Assembly (NCBI GenBank): GCA_020854105.1
Contig: JADZGB010000043.1
Span: 1 to 64,000 of the forward strand
Reading direction: 5' to 3'
Source: Burkholderiales bacterium
GTDB taxonomy: Bacteria > Pseudomonadota > Gammaproteobacteria > Burkholderiales > SHXO01
DNA: 64,000 nucleotides
Position numbers and translations under genes: made by a program. This document shows, piece by piece, positions 22,209 to 33,479 of this stretch (its first letter is position 1; each line of letters starts with the position of its first letter). The notes under the pieces are model-generated. The model had not been told where the DNA came from, made no database searches, and worked only from the letters and a program-made list of their open reading frames with translations.

Positions 22209-22902
22209 GATCCGCGACCTGGACGCCGGCTACGGAGCGAGCCAGGTCCTGTTCGGCCTGCAGCTGTCGATCGAGGCAGGCGAAGCCGCGACCCTGCTCG
22301 GGCGCAACGGCATGGGCAAGACCACCACGGTGCGCAGCATCCTTGGCCTGGTGGGGTCGAGCGCCGGCAGCATCCGCTTCCGCGGCGAGCGCATCGACGG
22401 ATGGAGCGCGGACCGCATCGCCCGCGCCGGCATCGCCGTGGTCCCCGAGGGACGGCAGATCTTCCCCAACCTCTCGGTGGAGGAGAACCTCGTCGCCTTC
22501 GGCGCCAATCGAAATGCCTCGTCGAGCCCCTGGGACCGGCAGCGCGTCTACGACATGTTCCCGCGCCTGCGCGAGCGGCGCACCAGCATGGGCGAACGGC
22601 TCTCCGGCGGCGAGCAGCAGATGCTCGCCATCGGCCGCGCCCTGATGACCAATCCGCATCTGCTGATCCTCGACGAGGCCACCGAGGGTCTGGCGCCGCT
22701 GGTGCGCGAGGAGATCTGGCGCTGCCTGCATCGCCTGCGCGGCGATGGCCAGACCATCCTGGTGATCGACAAGTACGTCGAACGCCTGATCGCGCTCGCG
22801 CAGCATCACACCGTTGTCGAGCGCGGGCGGGTCGCGTGGCACGGCACTTCCGCGGCACTGGAGCGGGATCACGCGATCTGGCAGCGCTATCTGGGCGTCT
22901 GA
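22192..22902 (+). CDS. livF: branched-chain amino acid ABC transporter ATPase LivF
   Basis: A 236-residue ABC ATPase: Walker A GRNGMGKTT, signature LSGGEQQMLAIGRAL, Walker B LLILDEATEGL. I chose the TTG start at 22192, which overlaps livG by 17 bases and has GGGAG upstream; the ORF is open earlier but has no family sequence there. The Walker B Glu is followed by ATEGL, a LivF variant. Last gene of the operon. Confidence 0.92.
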   Translation: MAALLEIRDLDAGYGASQVLFGLQLSIEAGEAATLLGRNGMGKTTTVRSILGLVGSSAGSIRFRGERIDGWSADRIARAGIAVVPEGRQIFPNLSVEENLVAFGANRNASSSPWDRQRVYDMFPRLRERRTSMGERLSGGEQQMLAIGRALMTNPHLLILDEATEGLAPLVREEIWRCLHRLRGDGQTILVIDKYVERLIALAQHHTVVERGRVAWHGTSAALERDHAIWQRYLGV

Positions 22903-22965
22903 TTCTCGCGGGCTGGTGTGCACGGGGGTGCAGATTCGCGGGAACAGCCGTTGCCTGGATCCCGG

Positions 22966-22994
22966 GATTGAAAATGCCCGGGTGAGCCGCATAT
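22966..22994 (+). promoter_or_regulatory. sigma-32-like heat-shock promoter of hsp20-lon
   Basis: GATTGAAA (-35 box with TTGAAA at 22968-22973), a 13-base spacer, then CCGCATAT (22987-22994) match the RpoH consensus CTTGAAA-N13/14-CCCCATNT with few differences. It lies about 80 bases before the small heat-shock gene and lon, both classic RpoH targets. Confidence 0.7.
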
Positions 22995-23044
22995 CGCCGA
23001 AAGACACCATAATCGCCGGAAAGCAACCATATCGCCGGCAAGAC
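22990..23044. repeat. three near-identical direct repeats in hsp20-lon leader
   Basis: CATATCGCCGAAAGACAC (22990), CATAATCGCCGGAAAGCAAC (23008) and CATATCGCCGGCAAGAC (23028) are three head-to-tail copies of an 17-20 bp unit. The first overlaps the -10 box of the heat-shock-like promoter, so they could be binding sites for a regulator or elements of the 5' leader RNA. Confidence 0.75.
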
Positions 23045-23072
23045 ATGTTGGGCCGGCACAGGGCATACACGC

Positions 23073-23474
23073 ATGAGATCCCGCTATCCGACCAGTTCCA
23101 TGTGGGCGCACGCCCTGGAGATGCTGGAGCAGGCCGACCGCCTGCACCGCCAGTTCTTCCAGCCGGGCCCTGCCGCGATATCGGCCTGGGAGCCGCCGGT
23201 GGACATCGTCGAGCACGACGATGCCTATCACGTCATCGTCGCGCTGCCGGGGGTGGACCCCTCGCGCATCCGCGTCTGGTTCGACGGTGCGGCGCTGGTG
23301 GTGACCGGCGAGCGGCCGCTGCCGGCCAGCTGCCAGGGCGGAGCGATCCGGCGGCTGGAGATTCCCTACGGACGCTTTCAGCGGCGCATCCCGATTCCCG
23401 CGGGGCAGTTCGAGCTGTTCGGGCAACAGGTCGAGAACGGCTGCCTGATCATCGGGCTGCGGCCGTTGTCGTGA
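23073..23474 (+). CDS. Hsp20 / alpha-crystallin small heat-shock protein
   Basis: A 133-residue protein whose residues about 40-130 form an alpha-crystallin domain (EPPVDIVEHDDAYHVIVALPGVDPSRIRVWF...LVVTGER). Small heat-shock proteins hold unfolded proteins for refolding by DnaK. The C-terminal I-x-I/V anchoring motif is not obvious after GLRPLS, so oligomer assembly may differ. lon starts 10 bases downstream; both probably use the sigma-32-like promoter. A Lon-linked sHsp suggests handing bound clients to the protease. Confidence 0.88.
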   Translation: MRSRYPTSSMWAHALEMLEQADRLHRQFFQPGPAAISAWEPPVDIVEHDDAYHVIVALPGVDPSRIRVWFDGAALVVTGERPLPASCQGGAIRRLEIPYGRFQRRIPIPAGQFELFGQQVENGCLIIGLRPLS

Positions 23475-23484
23475 GGACGCTGAC

Positions 23485-25938
<2,454 letters not shown>

Positions 25939-25957
25939 GGGCGGGCGAGCGCGAGGA

Positions 25958-25982
25958 ACGGGCCACCAGGGTGGCCCGTTTT
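25958..25982 (+). terminator. intrinsic terminator after lon
   Basis: Perfect 10-bp stem ACGGGCCACC / GGTGGCCCGT with an AG loop at 25958-25979, then TTT. It begins 20 bases after the lon stop. Confidence 0.85.
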
Positions 25983-26065
25983 ACTTGGAGTGCATACATT
26001 GACGCTGCTATTTCCAGACGCCCTCGGGTGTACCATCTGAACCGAGTCGACTCCGCAGGCAGCCC

Positions 26066-26662
26066 ATGTCCGTTCAACCCCGATCCCGCTGCACCGTGCC
26101 GGATTACCTTGCGCTGGAGCGTTCGACGGAGATTCGGCATGAATACCTCGATGGTGAGGTATTCGCGATGGGAGGTGCGAGCCACCTTCACAATATGGTT
26201 GTGAGCAATTTGGTGGGAGAGCTTCGTAATCAGTTGCGAGTCGGGCCATGCCGCGTCGTTGCTGCCGACCAGCGTGTCAAAGCGGGCTTTTCTGGCCTAT
26301 ACACCTATCCCGACGTGCTGGTGGTCTGTGGAACGCCACAACTCGAACAGCCAGGCGACACCTTGCTCAATCCGAAGGTCATCATCGAAGTCCTGAGCGA
26401 TTCGACGGAAGCCTACGATCGCGGCAAGAAGTTCGAGCATTACCGGGCGATCGAGACCCTGACCGATTATCTGCTGGTGTCGCAAGACCGCTATCAGATC
26501 GAGCGCTTCTCCCGCGAGGCCGGTGGCCGCTGGATCTACAGCGCGGAAGCCGGCAGCGATCGGTCGATGCAGATCGAATCGATCGACTGCGTGCTGGCGC
26601 TGCGCGAGGTGTTCGCCAAGGTCGACGGCGTGTCCGAACCCTTGGCAGCGCCGTATCGCTGA
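26066..26662 (+). CDS. Uma2-family (DUF820) putative endonuclease
   Basis: A 198-residue PD-(D/E)XK-fold protein. The pattern EYLDGEVFAMGGASHLHN, then TYPDVLVVCG (the acidic D), then PKVIIEVLSDSTEAYDRGKKFEHY (E-x-K-like) is typical of the Uma2 family, abundant in cyanobacteria and sporadic elsewhere. Uma2 proteins are considered nuclease-like but have no fixed role and often arrive by transfer. It lies alone after the lon terminator. Confidence 0.88.
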   Translation: MSVQPRSRCTVPDYLALERSTEIRHEYLDGEVFAMGGASHLHNMVVSNLVGELRNQLRVGPCRVVAADQRVKAGFSGLYTYPDVLVVCGTPQLEQPGDTLLNPKVIIEVLSDSTEAYDRGKKFEHYRAIETLTDYLLVSQDRYQIERFSREAGGRWIYSAEAGSDRSMQIESIDCVLALREVFAKVDGVSEPLAAPYR

Positions 26663-26788
26663 GGCAGATTTGTTTCACGGCATCGGCGCCTTCGAGTGGA
26701 GCTGCGTCACCGACTGGTCACTTTCCGCGATGCCCGGACCGGCCTGTGGGCGCGCTGCGATCCGGGGCCGTCGCACGGAGGAATCGTC

Positions 26789-27334
26789 ATGATTCGCGTT
26801 CTGGGTGTGTTCCTGTTCGGTCTGATCTCGCTCGCCGCCGCGCCGAGCGCCAGCGCGGCATCCTGTCCGGCGCTGCTGGATCAGAAGCTGCGCACCTTCG
26901 ACGGGCGCGAGCTGAATCCGTGCGACTACGCAGATCGTGCGCTGCTGGTGGTCAACACCGCGAGCCGCTGCGGCTTCACGCCGCAGTTCGGCAAGCTCCA
27001 GTCGCTGTACACGCGGTACAAGGACAAGGGGCTGATGGTGATCGGCTTCCCGTCCAACGATTTCCGCCAGGAACTGGCGACCAGCAAGGAAGCCGGGGAG
27101 TTCTGCCTGGCCAACTACGGCGTGACGTTCCCGATGATGGAGCTTTCCTCGGTCAAGGGGGCGGCCGCCCATCCGTTGTTCCGGCAGCTGGCCAAGGCGA
27201 CCGGCGAGGAGCCCGGCTGGAACTTCCACAAGTACCTCATCGCGCCAGGAGGGAAGAGCGTGTACAGCTTTTCCACCCGCACGGAGCCCGATTCCGCTGC
27301 GATCCTGGGCAAGCTCGAGCCGATGCTGAAGTAG
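26789..27334 (+). CDS. periplasmic glutathione peroxidase-like thiol peroxidase
   Basis: A 181-residue protein with a signal peptide (SAAAPSASAASC-like end near residue 23) and a GPx fold. The peroxidatic Cys is in NTASRCGFTPQ; the W-N pair is in GWNFHKYL. The family FPCNQFxxQEP motif is FPSNDFRQE here, so the usual active-site Gln is Asp in my alignment and the Cys of that motif is Ser. A second Cys in EFCLANYGVTF could act as resolving cysteine, suggesting thioredoxin-type reduction rather than glutathione. ATG 26789 is preceded by CGGAGG. Confidence 0.85.
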   Translation: MIRVLGVFLFGLISLAAAPSASAASCPALLDQKLRTFDGRELNPCDYADRALLVVNTASRCGFTPQFGKLQSLYTRYKDKGLMVIGFPSNDFRQELATSKEAGEFCLANYGVTFPMMELSSVKGAAAHPLFRQLAKATGEEPGWNFHKYLIAPGGKSVYSFSTRTEPDSAAILGKLEPMLK

Positions 27335-27514
27335 TTCAGGGCAAGCAGTCAGCCTGCGCTGAGCCGCTTGAGCTCCGGACGAAGGCCGTTCCGATCACGA
27401 TGAAGGCCATACCGATCACGAGAGGTAGCAGGCAGTAGGGTCGGCCTGTCGTGCGGCGATCGGCGCACGACGGGCGTATTGCACATTGCCGGTCTCGTCC
27501 CTAGAGTAGCGTCG

Positions 27515-28497
27515 ATGGGACGAAACGCGGTGTTTCTCTGCCGTCTGGTTGTCGTGTCGCTGGCCTGCGCGTGCCAACCCGGGCACGCGCGGGATTACCC
27601 GGCCCGGCCGATTCGGCTGATCGTCGCCTTCACACCTGCCGGCGCCACCGACGTGCTCGCCCGCATGATCGCCGAAGGCCTGGGCAGGCGCTTGGGTCAG
27701 CCGGTGACCATCGAGAACCGGCCCGGCGCGGGAGGCAACATCGGTGCCGCGCTGGCGGCGCGCGCGCGGCCGGACGGCTACACCCTGCTGATGGCACCGA
27801 CCTCGATCATGGCCATCGCCATGACGCTGTACAGGACGCCAGGGTACGATCTCACCCAGGATTTCGTCCCGGTATCGACCATCGCCAATGTGCCGCACGT
27901 GCTGGTGGCCGATCCCGGTCTGACCGTGACCACGCTGGGAGAGCTGCTCGCGCGCGCGCGGGCACGGCCAGGCTCCATCGCCTTTGCCTCGCAGGGCATC
28001 GGCACCGTCTCGCACCTCGAACTGGCGATGCTGGAGCAGTTGACCGGCACGCGCTTCGTGCACGTTCCCTACAAGGGCAGTGCGCCGGCGCTGCTCGATC
28101 TGCTCGGCGGACGGGTGGTGGCGATGTTCGACAGCATCGCCTCCGCGCTTCCGCAGATCCAGGCGGGGCGGCTGCTGCCGCTGGCGCGGTGGCACCGCCG
28201 GTGCGTGCGGCTGCGCTGCCGCGCGTGCCGACCGTGGCGGAGCAGGGCATCCCGGGCTATCGCGCGGAGTCGTGGCTGGGTATCCTGCTGCCGGCGCGCG
28301 CACCCGAGCCGGTGATACGGCGTCTGAACCGTGAACTGGTCTCCATGCTGGCCGATCCCGGCCTGCGCGCGGCGCTGGTCGAGCGCGGCTTCGAACCCCA
28401 GTCGTCCACGCCGGAAGAATACGCGGTGCGCATTCGGGCCGACGTCGCGCGCTGGGGCGAAATCGTGCGCCAAGCAGAAGTGGAACTGGAGGACTAG
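27515..28497 (+). pseudogene. Bug-family (TctC-like) periplasmic binding protein, frameshifted
   Basis: A tripartite tricarboxylate transporter binding protein of about 325 residues. The first part runs from ATG 27515 (signal peptide, then YPARPIRLIVAFTPAGATDVLAR) to GRLLPLA at about 28186; the family sequence then continues in another frame as VAPPVRAAALPRVPTVAEQG to the stop at 28497. An extra CG in GGCGCGGTGG near 28186-28190 (GGCGGTGG would be in frame) accounts for it. Bug proteins bind carboxylates in the periplasm, and orphan members are very common in betaproteobacteria. It precedes a CoA-transferase, a common pairing in carboxylate catabolism. Confidence 0.85.
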
Positions 28498-28561
28498 GTG
28501 TGACGAGCAGCGCAAGCAGGGATCCGCACATGCCTCGCGGCTCGTTCCGCGCCGCCGCAGC

Positions 28562-29773
28562 GTGAGCGGCGCTCTGGCGGGAATCCGCGTCCTCGACCTG
28601 AGCCGCATCCTCGCCGGGCCGATGGCGACGCAGACGCTGGCCGATCTGGGTGCCGAGGTGATCAAGATCGAGCGGCCCGGCCGCGGGGACGATACGCGCG
28701 CCTGGGGTCCGCCCTTCGTCACGGATGCTCAGGGGCGGCCGGGCACGGACAGCGCCTATTTCGTCTGCTGCAATCGGGGCAAGCAGTCAGTGACCGTCGA
28801 CCTGTCCCATCCGGAAGGGCAGGCCATCGTGCGCGCGCTCGCGCGGCAATGCGACGTGCTGGTGGAGAACTACAAGGTCGGCGATCTGGCACGCTTCGGT
28901 CTGGCATACGAGGACTTGCGCGCACTCGACCCGCGCCTGGTGTACTGCTCCATCACGGGGTTCGGACAGACCGGCCCGTACAGCGAGCGTCCCGGATACG
29001 ATCCGGTGGCCCAGGCACTGGGCGGGATGATGAGCATCACCGGCACTAGCGAAGGTCCGCCGCAGCGCGTGGGGGTCGCGGTGGTGGACGTGCTGACCTC
29101 GACCTGGTCGGTGATCGCGATCCTGGCCGCATTGCGTCACCGGGACATCAGCGGAGAGGGCCAGTACATCGACATGTCGCTGCTCGACGTGCAGGTCTCG
29201 ACCCTGGTCAACGTCGCGCAGAACTATCTGAGCGCCGGATTGGTGTCCGAGCGCAACGGCGGGGAGCATCCGAACGTGATGCCCTCGCAGAGTTTCGCCT
29301 GCGCCGACGGGCGCGTCATGCTGGCGGCGGCGAACGATCTGCAGTTCACCCGGTTGTGCCAGACACTGGGCATCGAGGCCGTCGCAGCCGATGCGCGTTT
29401 CGCGACCAACAGTGCGCGGGTGCACAACCGGGCCGAACTGGCGCACCTGCTGGAGCAGCGGCTGCTGACCGGCAACATGGTGGAGTGGGAGAGCCGACTG
29501 AACGCGGCTGGCGTGCCCTGCGGCCGCATCAACGACATCGCACAGGTATTCGCGGATCCGCAGGTCCGGCACCGGGGCATGCGGATCGGGATGGAACATC
29601 CGGTCGCGGGCGTTCTGCCGCTGGTCGGGAATCCGATCGACCTGTCCGCCACGCCGGTCGAGTACCGGTGCGCTCCGCCTCTGCTGGGGCAGCACACGGA
29701 GGAAGTGCTCGGGCGCCTGCTCGACCTCACGCCGCAGCGCATCGAGGCGCTGCGCGCCGCCGGAGCGATCTGA
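28562..29773 (+). CDS. type III CoA-transferase (CaiB/BaiF family)
   Basis: A 403-residue enzyme of the CaiB/BaiF/Frc family: GIRVLDLSRILAGPMATQTLADLGAEVIKIERPG opens the fold, and CCNRGKQSVTVDLSHPEGQ and the ITGFGQTGPYSERPGYDP block follow. It should move CoA between carboxylic acids (formyl-CoA, carnitine-CoA, succinyl-CoA type reactions). A VVDVLTSTW segment may hold the catalytic Asp. Start chosen at GTG 28562; no ATG fits, and the frame is open upstream without family match. The Bug-like binding protein gene just upstream suggests an organic-acid uptake/activation pair. Confidence 0.9.
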   Translation: MSGALAGIRVLDLSRILAGPMATQTLADLGAEVIKIERPGRGDDTRAWGPPFVTDAQGRPGTDSAYFVCCNRGKQSVTVDLSHPEGQAIVRALARQCDVLVENYKVGDLARFGLAYEDLRALDPRLVYCSITGFGQTGPYSERPGYDPVAQALGGMMSITGTSEGPPQRVGVAVVDVLTSTWSVIAILAALRHRDISGEGQYIDMSLLDVQVSTLVNVAQNYLSAGLVSERNGGEHPNVMPSQSFACADGRVMLAAANDLQFTRLCQTLGIEAVAADARFATNSARVHNRAELAHLLEQRLLTGNMVEWESRLNAAGVPCGRINDIAQVFADPQVRHRGMRIGMEHPVAGVLPLVGNPIDLSATPVEYRCAPPLLGQHTEEVLGRLLDLTPQRIEALRAAGAI

Positions 29774-29784
29774 GCCGCAATCCG

Positions 29785-29914
29785 ACCGGGACTGCCGCCG
29801 GGGTTGCTCCTGTGTCGGGGCCCCTGTGCCGGGACTTCTGCTTGGCCGGGACTGCTGCTGTGCCGGGACTGCTGCTGCATCGGCACTGCTGCCGCGCCGG
29901 GACTGCTACTGCTG
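29785..29914. repeat. degenerate tandem repeat, about 18-bp unit
   Basis: About seven imperfect copies of a CCGGGACTGCTGCTGTGC-like unit fill the gap between two convergent stops and reach the last codons of the minus-strand gene. Confidence 0.8.
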
Positions 29915-30307
29915 CGTCGGCGGGGTGTCGCGGCGGCTGTTGCGGATGATGGCCTGGGTGCTCGCCAGGCGCTCGCGCGCCTGACTCACATGCGTGTCGC
30001 AATCCACGTCACTGAGGGAGCGCAGCTGCGCGACTTCGCGGCGCATGACGTCGTTGAACTTGGCGCTGCCCATCTGGATCGTGTGGGCGGGATAGCCGGC
30101 GACCACCAGCAGCATCATGGTCGTGCTCTTCAGCTGTTCGGAGGTCGGTTCGTCCTCGCAGATGCGTGCGAAGGCGGCAGAACTCGCATTCGCCTCGAGC
30201 AGCGCATTGGCGTGGGCGTTCTTCGCCGCGTCGGTGTCGGCGCTGGCGGGAGACGTGAGCGCGCCCAGCATGGCAACGGCGAGCAGCGAAGTCAGGGTGT
30301 GATTCAT
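29906..30307 (-). CDS. small secreted protein, unknown
   Basis: A 133-residue protein with a signal peptide ending ASA (about residue 24). The mature protein is helical and charged, with one cysteine in ICEDE and one in DVDCDTH that could form a disulfide. No family recognised. Its last codons lie in the tandem-repeat tract. The upstream minus-strand gene ends 33 bases before its start, so it may be co-transcribed with the aldolase. Confidence 0.65.
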   Translation of the reverse strand: MNHTLTSLLAVAMLGALTSPASADTDAAKNAHANALLEANASSAAFARICEDEPTSEQLKSTTMMLLVVAGYPAHTIQMGSAKFNDVMRREVAQLRSLSDVDCDTHVSQARERLASTQAIIRNSRRDTPPTQQ

Positions 30308-30340
30308 CGTGGTCTCGAAGGAATGCGGGGATGTGCTGCG

Positions 30341-31003
30341 TCAGTCCTTGCCGGGTGCACGACGCTGCAGGGCATGATATCCGGCGGCGCGGCGCGCGTC
30401 CTCCAGGCGCATGCCGGCGGCCACCGCTTCGCGGATCTGGTTCTCGCGCGCTTCGATCTGCAATGCGATCTCCAGCACCTCGCGCTGGCGTGTCTTCGGC
30501 ACAGCCACCACGCCGTCGGCATCGCCGAAGAGCAGGTCGCCCGGTTCGATGCGCACCTCGCCCAGGGACACGGGCACGTTGCAGGCTTCCACCTGCACCC
30601 GGTCCTTGCCGGTACGCATGGTGGCACCACGGCTGAAGATCGGATAGCCGAGTTGCAGGCTGCGCGCGACGTCCCGGCACGCGCCGTGGATGACGGTGCC
30701 GGCAATCCCGCGCCGGTGGGCAACTTCGGTGAGGATGTCGCCCCAGACTGTCGCGTCCAGGCGACCCCCGTTGTCCAGCACCACCACCTCACCCGCCTGG
30801 ACCTCGTCGATGTAGTCTCCGACGGTTCCCGCCTCGGACCCGCAGGGGGCGTAGCGGACCGTGACCGCGTTGCCAAGCAGGCGGAAACCGGCGCTGAGCG
30901 GGCGGATGCCCAGGCATTGGCCGGTGATGCCACGGCGATCCAGTGCGTCGCTGACGGCAGCGACCGAGAGGCTGTTCCAGGAGTCGCGGGTGGCGGAATC
31001 CAT
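30341..31003 (-). CDS. RraA-like / HMG aldolase family protein
   Basis: A 220-residue protein of the RraA/4-hydroxy-4-methyl-2-oxoglutarate aldolase family. Conserved blocks are VSDALDRRG, the GxxGD-like TVGDYIDEVQAGEVVVLDNGG, and GTVIHGACRDVARSL, where the Arg-Asp pair supports Mg2+ and pyruvate binding. True RraA (RNase E inhibitor) lacks aldolase chemistry, and these are hard to separate; presence of the RD motif favours aldolase. Start ATG 31003; the longer open frame to 31309 is not family-like. Confidence 0.85.
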   Translation of the reverse strand: MDSATRDSWNSLSVAAVSDALDRRGITGQCLGIRPLSAGFRLLGNAVTVRYAPCGSEAGTVGDYIDEVQAGEVVVLDNGGRLDATVWGDILTEVAHRRGIAGTVIHGACRDVARSLQLGYPIFSRGATMRTGKDRVQVEACNVPVSLGEVRIEPGDLLFGDADGVVAVPKTRQREVLEIALQIEARENQIREAVAAGMRLEDARRAAGYHALQRRAPGKD

Positions 31004-31206
31004 GGCGGGGAGTAGGAAGTCTGCGGCCAGATTATAGATGGCGCCGCATCTCCGGTACGCAGCACCGGTTCTGGCTGCCTGGGAAATCCCTGATGTCGGT
31101 ACCGCCCGACAGATGAAAATTCGTCGCTCGAGTGTCGTCAATTTCGCACGTTGAACAGGACGCCGGGGGTGTGCCACACTCGGCTCCGTTCCGTAGGAGG
31201 CGAAAC

Positions 31207-31563
31207 TTGCCAGATAACTGTTCAAACATTCAGGCCCGGCACTCCTGGCGGCAGATTCTGCGCACCGGCTCCAGCCTGCTGGCTGCGCTGGCCGTGATGT
31301 CCACCACATCGGCCGCGCTCGCCGCGTCCGACACGCTGTACTACTTCGTGGACGATCGCGGCATTCCGCATTTCAGCAACGTGCCGGTCGACAAGCGCTA
31401 TCGGCCGTTCGCGCGCGTCGAGGTCACGCAGCAACCGACAGGGCAGCCGATCGACGATGACGGACAGCCGGTCCCCTATGCGGATCAGCCGCTGCCTTCG
31501 GAGGAAGTCGTGCAAGTCGAAATGTCGCAGGAGCATTTTCCGGTCGAGGTGCAGGAGCACTGA
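31207..31563 (+). CDS. secreted DUF4124-domain protein
   Basis: A 118-residue protein with a signal peptide (SLLAALAVMSTTSAALA) followed by a DUF4124-type domain: LYYFVDDRGIPHFSNVPVD matches the Y-x-W/F-V-D-x-x-G-xxHySd pattern. The TTG at 31207 is preceded by AGGAGG six bases away, which decides the start. The frame is open upstream to 31132. DUF4124 domains occur at the N-terminus of small periplasmic proteins and lytic transglycosylases; function unknown. Confidence 0.75.
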   Translation: MPDNCSNIQARHSWRQILRTGSSLLAALAVMSTTSAALAASDTLYYFVDDRGIPHFSNVPVDKRYRPFARVEVTQQPTGQPIDDDGQPVPYADQPLPSEEVVQVEMSQEHFPVEVQEH

Positions 31564-31815
31564 CCGGGGCGTGCGGCGCCCGGTTCTCAGGGCTGCACCT
31601 CATCGCGGGAGTGCTCCAGCGTCCCGCGCCAATCTTCGTTTCCGCCAGGGCCAGCGCACGCACGCCCGGCAGCCAGCGCCTTCCTTGACGCTTCCTCCGG
31701 GCCGGTGTTACAAGCAGTCGCAACGCAGCATCCCAGCAACATGGAGCATTCATGCTTCGTCTGCCGCGCACGCCCCGCGCGGGCCGGGCGAGGCATCAGC
31801 GGGAGGAGAACCGAG

Positions 31816-32262
31816 ATGAATCGTGGCGTGCGCCGCCCGAACCGGGGCGGCGAGACGGGCTTCACCCTTCTGGAGTTGCTGGTGGTGATCGTCATCATCG
31901 GCCTCCTTGCCGGATACGTCGCGCCCCGGTATTTCGCGCAGGAAGGAAAGTCCAGGATCCAGGTGACGCGCGCCCAGATCGATGCATTCGAGAAGGCGCT
32001 CGACCAGTACCGGCTCGACACCGGACGCTATCCCAGCACCGAGCAGGGCCTGAACGCGCTGATGCTCAAGCCCGGTGAGGAGTCCAGGTGGGCCGGCCCC
32101 TACCTGCGCAAGGACGTGCCCAGGGATCCGTGGGATCGGCCGTACGTCTACCGGCAACCGGGTGAGCGTGGCGAATACGATTTGTTGTCCTACGGCAAGG
32201 ACGGGCAGCCCGGCGGACAGGGCGAGGACGCCGACATCGGCACCGGCGCGGCGGCCAACTGA
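31816..32262 (+). CDS. gspG: major pseudopilin GspG
   Basis: A 148-residue pseudopilin: basic leader MNRGVRRPNRGGETG, then cleavage site G/FTLLELLVVIVIIGLLAGYVAPRYF with Glu5. The C-terminal YLRKDVPRDPWDRPYVYRQPG...DLLSYGKDG is the calcium-binding GspG body. It should be the main subunit of the periplasmic pseudopilus. First gene of an eleven-gene operon that ends at 41343; RBS GGAGGA precedes ATG 31816. Processing by a PilD-type peptidase encoded elsewhere is implied. Confidence 0.94.
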   Translation: MNRGVRRPNRGGETGFTLLELLVVIVIIGLLAGYVAPRYFAQEGKSRIQVTRAQIDAFEKALDQYRLDTGRYPSTEQGLNALMLKPGEESRWAGPYLRKDVPRDPWDRPYVYRQPGERGEYDLLSYGKDGQPGGQGEDADIGTGAAAN

Positions 32263-32288
32263 CGTTTCGAACCTGGATCGACGGAGAA

Positions 32289-33479
32289 ATGCGCTATCGG
32301 GTCAAGGCCGTCAAGTCGGGCGGGGCAGTCGTTTCCCTGGTCCTGGACGCTCGCGACGATCGGGACGCCAACCAGCAGGCCCAGGCCCAGGGCTACGTCG
32401 TGCTCGCGGTGCGCCGGGCGGGTGGGCTGGGCACGTTCGGCACGCTGGGTGGCGCGCGCTTCCCGCTGGTGCTGTTCACCCAGGAGCTGCTCGCCCTGCT
32501 GCGCTCGGGGATCAGCCTGGTCGAGGCGATCGAGACGCTGAACGAGAAGGAATCACGTGTCGCGACCGTGCAGGTGCTGAGCGGGCTGCTCGCCCGCCTG
32601 CGCGAAGGGCAATCGCTGTCGAGCGCCCTGCAGACCTTCCCCGACGCGTTCCCTGGCCTGTACGTCGCGACCGTGCGTGCCTCCGAGCGCACCGGCAGCC
32701 TGCCCGAGGCGCTGGCGCGCTACATCGCCTACCAGACCCAGTTGGACGCAGTGAAGAAGCACCTGGTGAGCGCCTCCATCTATCCCGCCATCCTGGTCGG
32801 TGTCGGGGGCGTCGTGACGCTCTTCCTTCTCGGCTACGTGGTGCCGCGCTTCTCCCACATCTACGCCGACATCGGAGGCGACCTGCCCTGGCTCACTCGG
32901 ATGCTGATGGCATGGGGCGGGTTCGTCGAGGCGCGCGGCGGTATGATCCTGGCCGCGATCGCGGCGGCCATCGCGGGCGCGGTGCTGTGGTTGCGCCAGC
33001 CCGGTGCCCGTCAGCGCCTGGCGCGCCTGTTCATGCGCTTTCCCGCGATCGGCGAGCGGGCGAGGGTGTACCAGCTCACCCGCTTCTATCGCACGGTCGG
33101 GATGCTGCTCACCGGCGGGACGCCGATCGTGCAGGCGTTAGGCATGGTCTCGGGTCTGCTCGACCAGGCGCTGCGCGGCAATCTCGACGTGGCCGTGCGG
33201 CATATCCGCGAGGGCCGGCCGATCTCCGCCGCCCTCGACGGGCAGGGGCTGACCACGCCGGTGGCGCTGCGCATGCTGCGCGTGGGCGAGCGCACGGGAA
33301 TGATGGGAGACATGATGGAGCGCACCGCGGCATTCCACGAGGAGGAACTGTCGCGCTGGGTCGAGCGCTTCACGCGCACCTTCGAGCCGCTGCTGATGGT
33401 CGTGATCGGCGTGGTGATCGGCGGCATCGTCCTGCTCATGTACTTTCCGATCTTCGAACTGGCGGGGAGCATCCATTGA
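32289..33479 (+). CDS. gspF: inner-membrane platform protein GspF
   Basis: A 396-residue GspF/PilC protein with two repeats of the T2SSF domain and three membrane segments (about residues 170, 220 and 370-390). The motif LFTQELLALLRSGISLVEAIE is family standard. It anchors the secretion ATPase at the inner membrane. Its stop overlaps the TTG start of gspE. Confidence 0.94.
   Translation: MRYRVKAVKSGGAVVSLVLDARDDRDANQQAQAQGYVVLAVRRAGGLGTFGTLGGARFPLVLFTQELLALLRSGISLVEAIETLNEKESRVATVQVLSGLLARLREGQSLSSALQTFPDAFPGLYVATVRASERTGSLPEALARYIAYQTQLDAVKKHLVSASIYPAILVGVGGVVTLFLLGYVVPRFSHIYADIGGDLPWLTRMLMAWGGFVEARGGMILAAIAAAIAGAVLWLRQPGARQRLARLFMRFPAIGERARVYQLTRFYRTVGMLLTGGTPIVQALGMVSGLLDQALRGNLDVAVRHIREGRPISAALDGQGLTTPVALRMLRVGERTGMMGDMMERTAAFHEEELSRWVERFTRTFEPLLMVVIGVVIGGIVLLMYFPIFELAGSIH

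Noticed and set aside
27381-27422. Two-copy 21-bp repeat
   Set aside because: Only two imperfect copies in a gap, without further structure.
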